DNA of 64,000 nucleotides from Clostridiales bacterium (GTDB taxonomy: Bacteria; Bacillota; Clostridia; Christensenellales; Aristaeellaceae), in contig CP069419.1 of NCBI GenBank assembly GCA_017569285.1, forward strand, positions 1,674,001 through 1,738,000. The letters are read 5' to 3'. Under the pieces are notes generated by a model, which ran no database searches, was not told the DNA's origin, and saw nothing but the letters and a program-made list of their open reading frames with translations. A program made the position numbers and the translations under genes. Shown piece after piece: positions 16,547 to 26,240 of the stretch (its first letter is position 1; each line of letters begins with the position of its first letter).

Positions 16547-19543
16547 TTACTTGTGGCCGTTCGGTGCGTGCTCCCATGCGTATTCGATGGCTGCCTGGTG
16601 GCCGCTGTCGATCCGGTTGGTATCACTTGTACGGCTGTTGGTAAAGTGCAGGCAGGCCTGGCCGTCGTATTTGTTGTCCGGGATGGTGTCGCCCTTCGGG
16701 TAGTTATGCGGCACGCCGTACAGCGAGCAGGCGAACGTCCGGGTACCGATGGTTACCAGGCAGGGCCGCCGTTCATAGAGGTCGCGGTCCGCGATTTCCT
16801 TCGCGGTGGAAGTGCCGTAGATCTTGCACAGCCGTGCAGTGTCCGCCGCGGTCAGCGGTTCGATGTCGGCGTGGTTTCCGCCGGCCCAGCGGTGTGCCCA
16901 CCAGACGATACCGGTCTTCACGTCGTAGATCTTGTAGTTGCTTCCGCGCTTCCACAGCTCGTCGATGCCGCCAGTGACCCAGTCGATCTTTTCCGCCGGG
17001 TACAGCGTCATGGAGAGGTTATTGGTGTCGGCGGAGCCGATCGGCACGGTGCCGTACAGCGCGTGCTGGGTCGCCGGGCCGGCAATACCGTCAACCGTCA
17101 GTCCCTTTGCCCGCTGGAATGCCTTCACGGCGCTTTCCACGGAGGAGTTGTACTTCGCTACAATGTCGCCCTTGAAGTAACCCTGGTTCTTCAGCTCGGT
17201 CACGAGGTTCTTCACCGCATTGCCGGAAGAGCCCAGCCGCAGGGTGCTGTAGGAAGCTTCGGTCTGGCTGCTGCCGCCGGGGGTAACGGTCGGTGCCGGG
17301 GTGGCGGTGTTGGAGCCGGTCGGGGCCGGGGTGGCAGTGGCGGTGTTGCCCTTGTCATCCGTCAGGGTGACGTACTTGCCGTGCAGGTAGCCGAAGCCGT
17401 TCTTACTGTCGTACACATGGTACCAGGTGATCTTGTCGACCACAACGGTGTCATAGTACGGCACCACGGTACCGATTTTCAGCTGGGCAATCACGTCGGT
17501 ATATCCGGCCTTTTTCCGCAGGTTTACACCGGTGGCTGTGGTCTTCACATAGCCCTTGATGCCGCTGGAGGGCGTGGGGCTCGGGGTTGCGGTCGGAACA
17601 GGGGTCGCGGTGACCACGCCGCCGGTCGGTGTCGCGGTCGGGTCGGGACCCTTGACGACCTTCACGCAGTCGCTGCGCAGGTAGCCGTAGCCCTGTTCGG
17701 TCTGCACAAAGTACCAGGTATAGCTGCCCTTCAGCACAGGCTGCAGCAGGTAGGGATACTGGGTTCCCTTTTTCTGGATCACGCCGATGATGGTGCCGCC
17801 GGCGTCCTTGCGCAGGTTTACCTTGGCTTTGGTGGTTTCAATATATCCCAGGATTCCTGTTGCCGCGGGCGTCGGGGAGGGAGTGACGATTCCCGGGACC
17901 GGCGTCGGGGTCATGCCTTCCGGTGTTGCGGTTGGAACCGCGGTAGCGGTCGGTGCGGGAGTCGCGGTATTGCTGTTCACTATCTTGACGCAGTCGCTGC
18001 GCAGGTAGCCGAAGCCCTGCTCCGTCTGCACGTAGTACCAGGTATAACCGCTCTTGATCACGGGAGCGGCCACGTAGGGATACGTGGTTCCCTTCTTCTC
18101 AATATTGCCGATGATGGAACCGCCGGCCGCTTTCCGCAGGTTCACCTTGCCCTTCGTGGTCTGCACATAGCCCAGTGCGGTGGCCGCGGGGGTCGGGGTG
18201 GCTGTGGGAACGGGAGTCGCGGTGGGAACCGGCGTAATCGTCGGAACGGGTGTGGGGGTCATACCTTCGGGCGTCGCAGTGGGCGCCGGAGTCGGGGTCA
18301 TGCCCGCGGGAGTGGCGGTCGGGGCCGGGGCGTTCACGACCTTCACGCAGTCGCTCCGCAGCCAGCCGTTGCCGAATTCTGTCTGGGCATAGTACCAGGT
18401 GTACTTGTTTTTGATCACCGTCTGCATGTAGGGATAGGTCTTGCCCTTCGCGACAGAGGCGAAGATGGTGCCGCCGGCGTCCTTGCGCAGGTTCACGCCG
18501 CCCTTGATCGTCTCGATGTAGCCGAGGGTGGTCACAGGCGCGGCGGTCGGGGTCGCCGTGGGTGCAGGCGTCGCGGTGATGACCGCGCCGCCGGTGGGGG
18601 TGGCGGTCGGGGCCGGCGCATTGACGACCTTCACGCAGTCGCCGCGCAGGTAGCCGCGGTAGTTATCCGCCTGGACAAAGTACCAGGTATAGCCGTTCTT
18701 GGTCACCGGCTGGACCAGGTACGGGAAAGTACGGTTGCGGGACACGGTGGTGATCGTGGTGCCGGCCGGGGTCTGCCGCAGTTTCACGCCGCCCTTGGTT
18801 GTCGTCACGTATCCGACGACGTTGGAATCCGGTACGGGGATGGGCGTGGGCGTGGTCACAGGAGACGGCGTGATGTTGCCGTCACCGTTCAGCTTCAGGT
18901 AGGTGGACATAATGAAGCCTTCCGTGCTGCCGTAGCGTACCCGGTAGAAGGTCTGTTCGCTCTCAACGGCCGGAATGGTGATCACCGTCACCACTTCCCC
19001 GCGGTTCAGCTGTGTGATGGCGTCAAAGCTCTTGCCCGGGCCCTTCCGCAGGTTGGTGCCGCTGGACGTAATCGTACCGGTGGTACCGGCCGGCGCGTCC
19101 GAGCTGGCATAGATGGACTGCGGCACCGGCGTCGCCGTGGCGGTGGAGCCGACAGGCGGGATGGGCGTCGGGGTCGCGACGGTCATGGAGGCCTTGTAGA
19201 CAGACGCCTCCTGGTCCGTCAGGGGGGTGAAGTAATTTCCGTTCACATACCCGATATAATAATGGTCATTATCCTTCTCGGGGCTCTGGAATTCCACCTT
19301 GTACCAGTGGATTTTCTCGTTGGTGGATTCCCCCTTGATGGTTCCGACATATCCGGCCTGCGGAATCTGGAACAGCAGCTTGGCGGATTCACTGTCGTCT
19401 ACCCGGACGTTCACCTTTTCAATGGTAGTCTTGCCCAGCTTTTCTTCCGTCGCGGAAGCGGCCAGGACTCCCATGGGAACAAGGGAAATCAGGATCGACA
19501 GTACCAGTACGAAGCAGATCACCCGGCAGCGTGAAGGTGCCAT
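16547..19543 (-). CDS. Secreted SH3-repeat, peptidoglycan-binding wall protein
   Basis: Protein of 998 residues. A signal peptide (hydrophobic 7-28, ending VLAASA) is followed by about seven bacterial SH3 modules. The last five begin with variants of GYVxTTKGxVNLRKxAGG and are joined by ATPAPTATP-type linkers. A peptidoglycan-binding module follows (LRLGSSGNAVKNLVTELKNQGY to GPATQHALYG). The final 150 residues (IDWVTGGIDELWKRGS to HFTNSRTSD) form a domain I do not recognise. Its single Cys and His in GQACLHF recall, only loosely, the catalytic loop of YkuD transpeptidases. The protein probably acts at the cell wall. The ribosome site is GAGGTGAG, and a strong promoter lies at 19591-19619. Confidence 0.82.
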   Translation of the reverse strand: MAPSRCRVICFVLVLSILISLVPMGVLAASATEEKLGKTTIEKVNVRVDDSESAKLLFQIPQAGYVGTIKGESTNEKIHWYKVEFQSPEKDNDHYYIGYVNGNYFTPLTDQEASVYKASMTVATPTPIPPVGSTATATPVPQSIYASSDAPAGTTGTITSSGTNLRKGPGKSFDAITQLNRGEVVTVITIPAVESEQTFYRVRYGSTEGFIMSTYLKLNGDGNITPSPVTTPTPIPVPDSNVVGYVTTTKGGVKLRQTPAGTTITTVSRNRTFPYLVQPVTKNGYTWYFVQADNYRGYLRGDCVKVVNAPAPTATPTGGAVITATPAPTATPTAAPVTTLGYIETIKGGVNLRKDAGGTIFASVAKGKTYPYMQTVIKNKYTWYYAQTEFGNGWLRSDCVKVVNAPAPTATPAGMTPTPAPTATPEGMTPTPVPTITPVPTATPVPTATPTPAATALGYVQTTKGKVNLRKAAGGSIIGNIEKKGTTYPYVAAPVIKSGYTWYYVQTEQGFGYLRSDCVKIVNSNTATPAPTATAVPTATPEGMTPTPVPGIVTPSPTPAATGILGYIETTKAKVNLRKDAGGTIIGVIQKKGTQYPYLLQPVLKGSYTWYFVQTEQGYGYLRSDCVKVVKGPDPTATPTGGVVTATPVPTATPSPTPSSGIKGYVKTTATGVNLRKKAGYTDVIAQLKIGTVVPYYDTVVVDKITWYHVYDSKNGFGYLHGKYVTLTDDKGNTATATPAPTGSNTATPAPTVTPGGSSQTEASYSTLRLGSSGNAVKNLVTELKNQGYFKGDIVAKYNSSVESAVKAFQRAKGLTVDGIAGPATQHALYGTVPIGSADTNNLSMTLYPAEKIDWVTGGIDELWKRGSNYKIYDVKTGIVWWAHRWAGGNHADIEPLTAADTARLCKIYGTSTAKEIADRDLYERRPCLVTIGTRTFACSLYGVPHNYPKGDTIPDNKYDGQACLHFTNSRTSDTNRIDSGHQAAIEYAWEHAPNGHK

Positions 19544-19570
19544 AAAGGTCTCACCTCATTAGTTTTGATC

Positions 19571-19584
19571 GTACACACGTGTAC
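19571..19584. promoter_or_regulatory. Inverted repeat in the SH3-gene leader
   Basis: GTACAC and GTGTAC, separated by AC, lie just downstream of the -10 box at 19591-19596. The position would suit an operator; function is inferred. Confidence 0.35.
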
Positions 19585-19590
19585 AGAGTC

Positions 19591-19619
19591 ATTTTATTAC
19601 GAAATTATTACAGTGTCAA
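19591..19619 (-). promoter_or_regulatory. Promoter of the SH3-repeat gene
   Basis: TTGACA (19619-19614), 17-bp spacer and TAAAAT (19596-19591) on the minus strand. Confidence 0.8.
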
Positions 19620-19641
19620 CATAAAAGTTTTCATTTTGCAC

Positions 19642-19770
19642 ATGTGACAAAGGGACAGCCCTATTGTCACATGCCGGGATAAAAAAAATGTGACAATAGG
19701 GCTGTCCCTTTGTCACATTGTCACATATCGGATAAAAAAATGTGACAAAAGGCCTGTCCCTTTGTCACAT
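19642..19770. repeat. Array of 31-nt palindromic repeat units
   Basis: Three 31-nt units begin ATGTGACAA and end TTGTCACAT: 19642-19672 (forward), 19688-19718 (exact reverse complement of the first) and 19740-19770 (variant of the second). A 9-nt unit end lies at 19718-19726. Spacers are similar, with GGATAAAAAA just before each of the last two units. Each unit can fold by itself, and units 1 and 2 can form a 31-bp perfect stem. This resembles a miniature palindromic element rather than a CRISPR array. Confidence 0.85.
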
Positions 19771-19776
19771 GGTGGG

Positions 19777-22209
<2,433 letters not shown>

Positions 22210-22249
22210 CTGACTCGCTTTATTTCCGCTCCGGGATGGATATACAACA

Positions 22250-22271
22250 GGCGCGCGTCGGGACGCGCGCC
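22250..22271 (-). promoter_or_regulatory. GC-rich hairpin in the leuS leader
   Basis: GGCGCGCGTC (22250-22259) and GACGCGCGCC (22262-22271) form a 10-bp stem near the 5' end of the predicted leuS transcript. It lies between the promoter and the ribosome site. Confidence 0.5.
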
Positions 22272-22286
22272 CGCATGAATATGCAT

Positions 22287-22314
22287 ATTATAATGAAAAA
22301 AACGAAGTTTGCAA
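22287..22314 (-). promoter_or_regulatory. Promoter of leuS
   Basis: TTGCAA (22314-22309), 16-bp spacer and TATAAT (22292-22287) on the minus strand. Confidence 0.65.
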
Positions 22315-22329
22315 ATAGTTAATGGTTTA

Positions 22330-23961
22330 TCAGAAGGAATAATCTGCCTTTTTCCGGTTCAGCAGGCTGCTGTAGCACGGATCGTGGGGGTTGTTTCCCC
22401 ACTTGGTGTGGAAGCGGAGCAGGTCTTCCCGGTCCCGGGAGCGCCCGCTCAGCAGCATCGGGCACTTCTCGCGGATGGCGGTCGCGTGGGGAGTGACCAC
22501 AAACCGCCGCCCGGCGCGGCGCTGCCGCAGGCCCAGGTGCGCCCCCACCAGCCCGGTCCGGTATACCGGGTCCAGGTCCACCCAGGCGTCCCGGCGCACC
22601 ATCATGCACACGGGGCTTACCGCGGCCACGTTGTGGGCTTTGTTCATCACATCGTACATCCCGCCAGCGCCGGCCTTCAGCCCTTCGTGGATACACGCGG
22701 CGCCGCCGTTCACGCCCACCGCGAAGCCGCCGTGGGTAATCCGCCCGTGCCTGTCCGTCAGCACCGGCGCGCATCCGGCGATATTGTCCATCTGCGCGTA
22801 CATCATCAGCTCGCGGATGAAATGCCGGCTGAAGCCGTATACGCTGGAATCGATCACCAGCAGGAAGTCGGCCTGGCTTCCGGCCGCTGCCTCGTTCAGC
22901 GAGGAGATGCGGTTCGTTTCATCCGTCACAACCAGCGCGGCGGAGAGGCTCCGCCAGGAGCTGTCGTCCTCCAGCGCTGCCAGGCACTGCCGGCAGGCAT
23001 CCTCGCTGGGCCCGAAGATCAGGGCTTCCACCGTCGCTTCCGGGTTCACGTCGTACCACAGGCGGATCGCCTTGTTCACCGGCAGGGCGGAAACCGTCCG
23101 TCCCATCCGGGCTTCATGCTCCTCTACCGCGCGGCATCCGGCCTGCAGGCAGGTGTCCAGGTCCACGTGGCTTCGGGAGGACTGCACCTCCCGCCAGGTG
23201 TACAGCACCTTCGGGATATGGCAGAACTTGTCGGTCTTTTCGCTCAGGCGCAGGAACAGGTCGTGGTCCTGGCTGCCGTCAAATCCGCTCCGCAGTCCGC
23301 CCACCTCGTCATACAGCGCTTTGCGGATCACTGCCAGGTGGCAGATATAGTTGTCGCCGGTCAGCGTTTCCGGATTCCAGTCCGGCTTGTAATGCGGGTC
23401 CATATGGTGCCGGTTGTTTTCCATCACCCGGTCCTCGTCGGTGTAGACCACGTCCGGGTGTTCCTTCGCAATCGCTTCCGCCGCGCGCCAGATGGCGTCC
23501 GGCGCCATCACATCGTCGTGGTCGCACAGGGCGATGTATCCGCCGCGGGCTTCCCGCACGGCGGCGTTGGTGTTGCCGCTGATGCCCAGGTTTTCCGTTC
23601 CCCGGATCACCCGGAAGCGGGGATCCTGGACCTTGTCGAGTACCCGGCGCGTTTCCTCGCGGGTGCCGGCGTTATACAGCACCACGTCGATATCCGCGTA
23701 GGTCTGCACGGTCAGGCTTCCGATCAGTTCCTCCAGCATGTCCGGGTCGGTGTTGTATACCGGCACGACGATGCTGATGGTGCCGGCCTCCGGCTGGTGC
23801 GCCCGCTGTTCCGCAAGCTCTGCGTCCGTGGCGGCTTCCTTTTCCCGCCGCCGGTCGTAGGTGCCCAGGTACCGCTGGCGGAAAACCTGCCAGAGGCGGT
23901 GCAGGGTATAGCCTGCACCGTGGCCTTTCAGATACTCCCGGATCCGCGCGAACGCGCCCAT
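22330..23961 (-). CDS. Glycosyltransferase family 2, tandem-domain type
   Basis: Protein of 543 residues. The first GT-A domain starts near residue 60 with ISIVVPVYNTDPDMLEELI and contains the metal-binding acids in DHDD. A second GT2-like half follows (FLLVIDSSVYGFSRHFIRELM, then GRITHGGFAVG), but its usual DxD appears as IDSSV, so it may be inactive or structural. Such tandem proteins build surface glycans. There is no membrane segment, so it should act at the inner membrane face on an unknown lipid-linked acceptor. ATG at 23961 is chosen because GGGAGG precedes it; the frame extends farther but includes the divergent promoter. Confidence 0.85.
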   Translation of the reverse strand: MGAFARIREYLKGHGAGYTLHRLWQVFRQRYLGTYDRRREKEAATDAELAEQRAHQPEAGTISIVVPVYNTDPDMLEELIGSLTVQTYADIDVVLYNAGTREETRRVLDKVQDPRFRVIRGTENLGISGNTNAAVREARGGYIALCDHDDVMAPDAIWRAAEAIAKEHPDVVYTDEDRVMENNRHHMDPHYKPDWNPETLTGDNYICHLAVIRKALYDEVGGLRSGFDGSQDHDLFLRLSEKTDKFCHIPKVLYTWREVQSSRSHVDLDTCLQAGCRAVEEHEARMGRTVSALPVNKAIRLWYDVNPEATVEALIFGPSEDACRQCLAALEDDSSWRSLSAALVVTDETNRISSLNEAAAGSQADFLLVIDSSVYGFSRHFIRELMMYAQMDNIAGCAPVLTDRHGRITHGGFAVGVNGGAACIHEGLKAGAGGMYDVMNKAHNVAAVSPVCMMVRRDAWVDLDPVYRTGLVGAHLGLRQRRAGRRFVVTPHATAIREKCPMLLSGRSRDREDLLRFHTKWGNNPHDPCYSSLLNRKKADYSF

Positions 23962-24004
23962 GCCATTACCTCCCTGATCCATTGAAAAATCCCGGTCAGC
24001 CGCA

Positions 24005-24033
24005 TTGACAAACCAGGCGGCGGGTTGTATACT
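24005..24033 (+). promoter_or_regulatory. Promoter of the AraC-family regulator
   Basis: TTGACA (24005-24010), 17-bp spacer and TATACT (24028-24033), 57 bp before the start codon. Confidence 0.8.
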
Positions 24034-24089
24034 TCGGTTGGGTTGTCTTATCTGGTCAAAATTCGGTGAGTTTTGTCGGAGGGATTCAC

Positions 24090-25010
24090 ATGAAATCATA
24101 CCTGCTTTCCAATATACCGGAAAACATGGAGGCCCTTGCGGTGGAGGGTTACCACAAGCCCGGCAGCTTAACGCTGGCCAGCGGCGCGTGGATTCACGCG
24201 GCCGGTTCCTTCTCCCTCGGGAAGGGCACCTACACCGTCAACGACCATGAGCAGTGGGTCTGGCTCGTGGTGGAAAAGGGCAGCATCCTGCTCCGGTGGG
24301 ACCAGCATGACCTGGCGCTGGACGCCGGGTCCACCTGCTTCCTCCCGGGCGGGCCGAAGCCCTGCACCATTACGACGGAAGAACAGGTGCGCTGCCTGTG
24401 GATCGCGCTGGAAGGCCCGCTCAGCCCCATGGTGGTCCGGAAGATGGGCGCGCTGCTTCATATGCCCCTCAAGCAGGGAGCCCTGCCCAGCCAGATCTAC
24501 CTGGCCGAGCAGATCGTGCAGGTCATCGTCCGCCATTCCGGCACCGCCGATGCCACCTACCAGCTGCAGCACCTGATGTACGGCATGATCGCGTCCCACT
24601 GGGGCCAGCCCGTCGCGATGGACGCGATGCTCTCCCACGAAATCGCCAAGGTGGTGGACACCCTCCGGTCCAACCAGTACAAGGATAATTTCTCGCTGGC
24701 CGACATGGCCGCGATTTCCCGCATGCCGATGGAAACCTTCCGCAAGCGCTTTGTGGCGGAGGTCGGTATGCCCCCGCTGTCCTACGTGCTCCACTGCAAG
24801 ATGGAGCGGGCGAAGGAGCTTCTGCGGGACCAGAACTGCTCCGTGCGCCAGGCCGGCGTTGAGGTCGGGATGCAGGATCCCTACCATTTCTCCAAGCAGT
24901 TCAAGCATATCGTGGGCATCAGCCCGAGCGCCTTCATGAAGCAGGCGTCCGTGCCCGCCGCGACCATCCGCGGCGTTGCGCCCAGGAAGTCCAAAACGAA
25001 GAACGGATAA
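24090..25010 (+). CDS. AraC-family transcriptional regulator
   Basis: Protein of 306 residues. The N-terminal half looks like a cupin sensor domain (GSFSLGKGTYTVNDHEQWVWLVVEKG). The C-terminal 100 residues hold the two AraC helix-turn-helix motifs: FSLADMAAISRMPMETFRKRF, then VRQAGVEVGMQDPYHFSKQFK and GISPSAF. It should bind DNA as an activator or repressor. It is divergent from the glycosyltransferase at 22330, a possible target. ATG at 24090 follows GGAGGG at an ideal distance; an earlier in-frame ATG at 24066 lacks one. The inducing ligand is unknown. Confidence 0.92.
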   Translation: MKSYLLSNIPENMEALAVEGYHKPGSLTLASGAWIHAAGSFSLGKGTYTVNDHEQWVWLVVEKGSILLRWDQHDLALDAGSTCFLPGGPKPCTITTEEQVRCLWIALEGPLSPMVVRKMGALLHMPLKQGALPSQIYLAEQIVQVIVRHSGTADATYQLQHLMYGMIASHWGQPVAMDAMLSHEIAKVVDTLRSNQYKDNFSLADMAAISRMPMETFRKRFVAEVGMPPLSYVLHCKMERAKELLRDQNCSVRQAGVEVGMQDPYHFSKQFKHIVGISPSAFMKQASVPAATIRGVAPRKSKTKNG

Positions 25011-25025
25011 ACCATGAAAGATTCC

Positions 25026-26240
25026 TTACGGTTCCGGCACGGCCGGAGCCGTTTTTTTCTGCCGCCATGCCCGGATCCGGTCCATCAGTTTTCCGCCCGG
25101 CTTCTCGATGAGGTACGTCACCAGGATGGCCAGCACCAGCGAAACGCCGAAGCAGGCCAGGGTGTACTGCGTCTGCCAGGGCTGCTCCCCGACCTGGTTC
25201 GGGTAATCCGAAAGCGCCTCGGGAATGTTCAGCCGCTTCAGGTGGACGGCCACAGTCTGGTGGATCAGGTAGTAGTTCATGGAGACCACGCCCAGGAACC
25301 GGGTTACCGGGTTGCCCAGTAGTTTCCGCAGCGGAAGCAGCGCGAACGGGGCGGAAATCGTCATGCCCCCGAAGCACAGCGCGAATACCGGCCGGTAGAT
25401 CATCTGGTACCGCTGCAGGTCGCTTCCCGTCATGGACTGCACCTCCAGCATCCGGATGAGTCCCCACAGGCTGGCAATAAACAGCACCGTCGCGGCCGCC
25501 TGCCGGATATACTTCGGTTTTCCCTCCTGCTTTTCGCACAGGTCCCGCAGCGCGGGATACACCGTCGCCAGCAGGATGCCCAGCGCGTACACGTCCAGGA
25601 AGTTGATCAGCTGGTTGACCACCATCCGGAAATCGGTCAGCCCCCACAGGCACCAGGCCCGGAACGCGAAGGCGGTCAGCGCCAGCGCGCCCATGGTCAC
25701 CACCGGCCGCTTCTGCGCGCACCGCGCGATGAACGGGAACAGCACGTAGCCCTGCACCAGGATCGCCAGTGTCCAGGCCCCGCCGCCAAGGTTCGTCATC
25801 AGGTAGGTATCGCTGAACTGTGTGAAGGTGAACGTTAGGTGGGTTACCAGGTCCTTCACCAGGAACGGCCCGTTCTGGCTGTACAGGTTCCAGGGCAGCG
25901 CCACTGCGAACAGGTGCAGCAGCACGATGAACCAGTATCCGGGAATCACCCGCCGCGCCCGGCGCCAGTAAAACTCCCGGGTATCCGGGTTGGGCGTTCC
26001 GTTTCGTTTTGCCTCTGCCCAGGGCAGGTACAGCAGGAAAACGCTCAGCAGCACGGTGCCGTCCACCCAGACATACCCGGACCGGACCAGCCAGTCCAGG
26101 GACCACTGGATGTTCAGGAAATCCACCGTGATCCACGGCTGCAGCCAGCTCTGCTGCCAGATATGGTACCAGCTGACCACGAAGATCATCAGTACCCGCA
26201 GCCCGTCCAGCTCCGGGATCCGAACCCTGCGGCCGGCCAT
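25026..26240 (-). CDS. Membrane acyltransferase, family 3 (OafA type)
   Basis: Integral membrane protein of 404 residues with about ten hydrophobic segments. The N-terminal IPELDGLRVLMIFVVSWYH carries the family's conserved R and H; RRARRVIPGYW is the second conserved block. Members transfer acetyl or other acyl groups to surface sugars, such as O-antigen, exopolysaccharide or peptidoglycan. The substrate is unknown. Its start codon directly abuts the stop codon of the upstream zinc-ribbon/TPR gene, so the two are an operon. The C-terminus (KKTAPAVPEP) is encoded within the shared terminator hairpin. Confidence 0.9.
   Translation of the reverse strand: MAGRRVRIPELDGLRVLMIFVVSWYHIWQQSWLQPWITVDFLNIQWSLDWLVRSGYVWVDGTVLLSVFLLYLPWAEAKRNGTPNPDTREFYWRRARRVIPGYWFIVLLHLFAVALPWNLYSQNGPFLVKDLVTHLTFTFTQFSDTYLMTNLGGGAWTLAILVQGYVLFPFIARCAQKRPVVTMGALALTAFAFRAWCLWGLTDFRMVVNQLINFLDVYALGILLATVYPALRDLCEKQEGKPKYIRQAAATVLFIASLWGLIRMLEVQSMTGSDLQRYQMIYRPVFALCFGGMTISAPFALLPLRKLLGNPVTRFLGVVSMNYYLIHQTVAVHLKRLNIPEALSDYPNQVGEQPWQTQYTLACFGVSLVLAILVTYLIEKPGGKLMDRIRAWRQKKTAPAVPEP
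25028..25058 (+). terminator. Terminator of the AraC-family gene
   Basis: ACGGTTCCGGC and GCCGGAGCCGT form an imperfect stem followed by seven T. The hairpin overlaps the last codons of the convergent acyltransferase gene. Confidence 0.75.

Noticed and set aside
16553-19534. 993-residue open frame antisense to the SH3-repeat gene
   Set aside because: It mirrors the sense gene's length, has no ribosome site, and its product is a low-complexity Gly/Arg/Val sequence typical of an antisense frame in GC-rich DNA. The sense strand has signal peptide, SH3 modules and promoter.
19642-19770. Possible CRISPR array
   Set aside because: Units are palindromic, alternate in orientation, and the spacers are nearly identical to one another. 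No cas gene is present.
22210-22320. T-box leader upstream of leuS
   Set aside because: The leader is only about 70 nt and lacks the AGGGTGGNACCGCG element. The asnS leader was also checked and lacks it.
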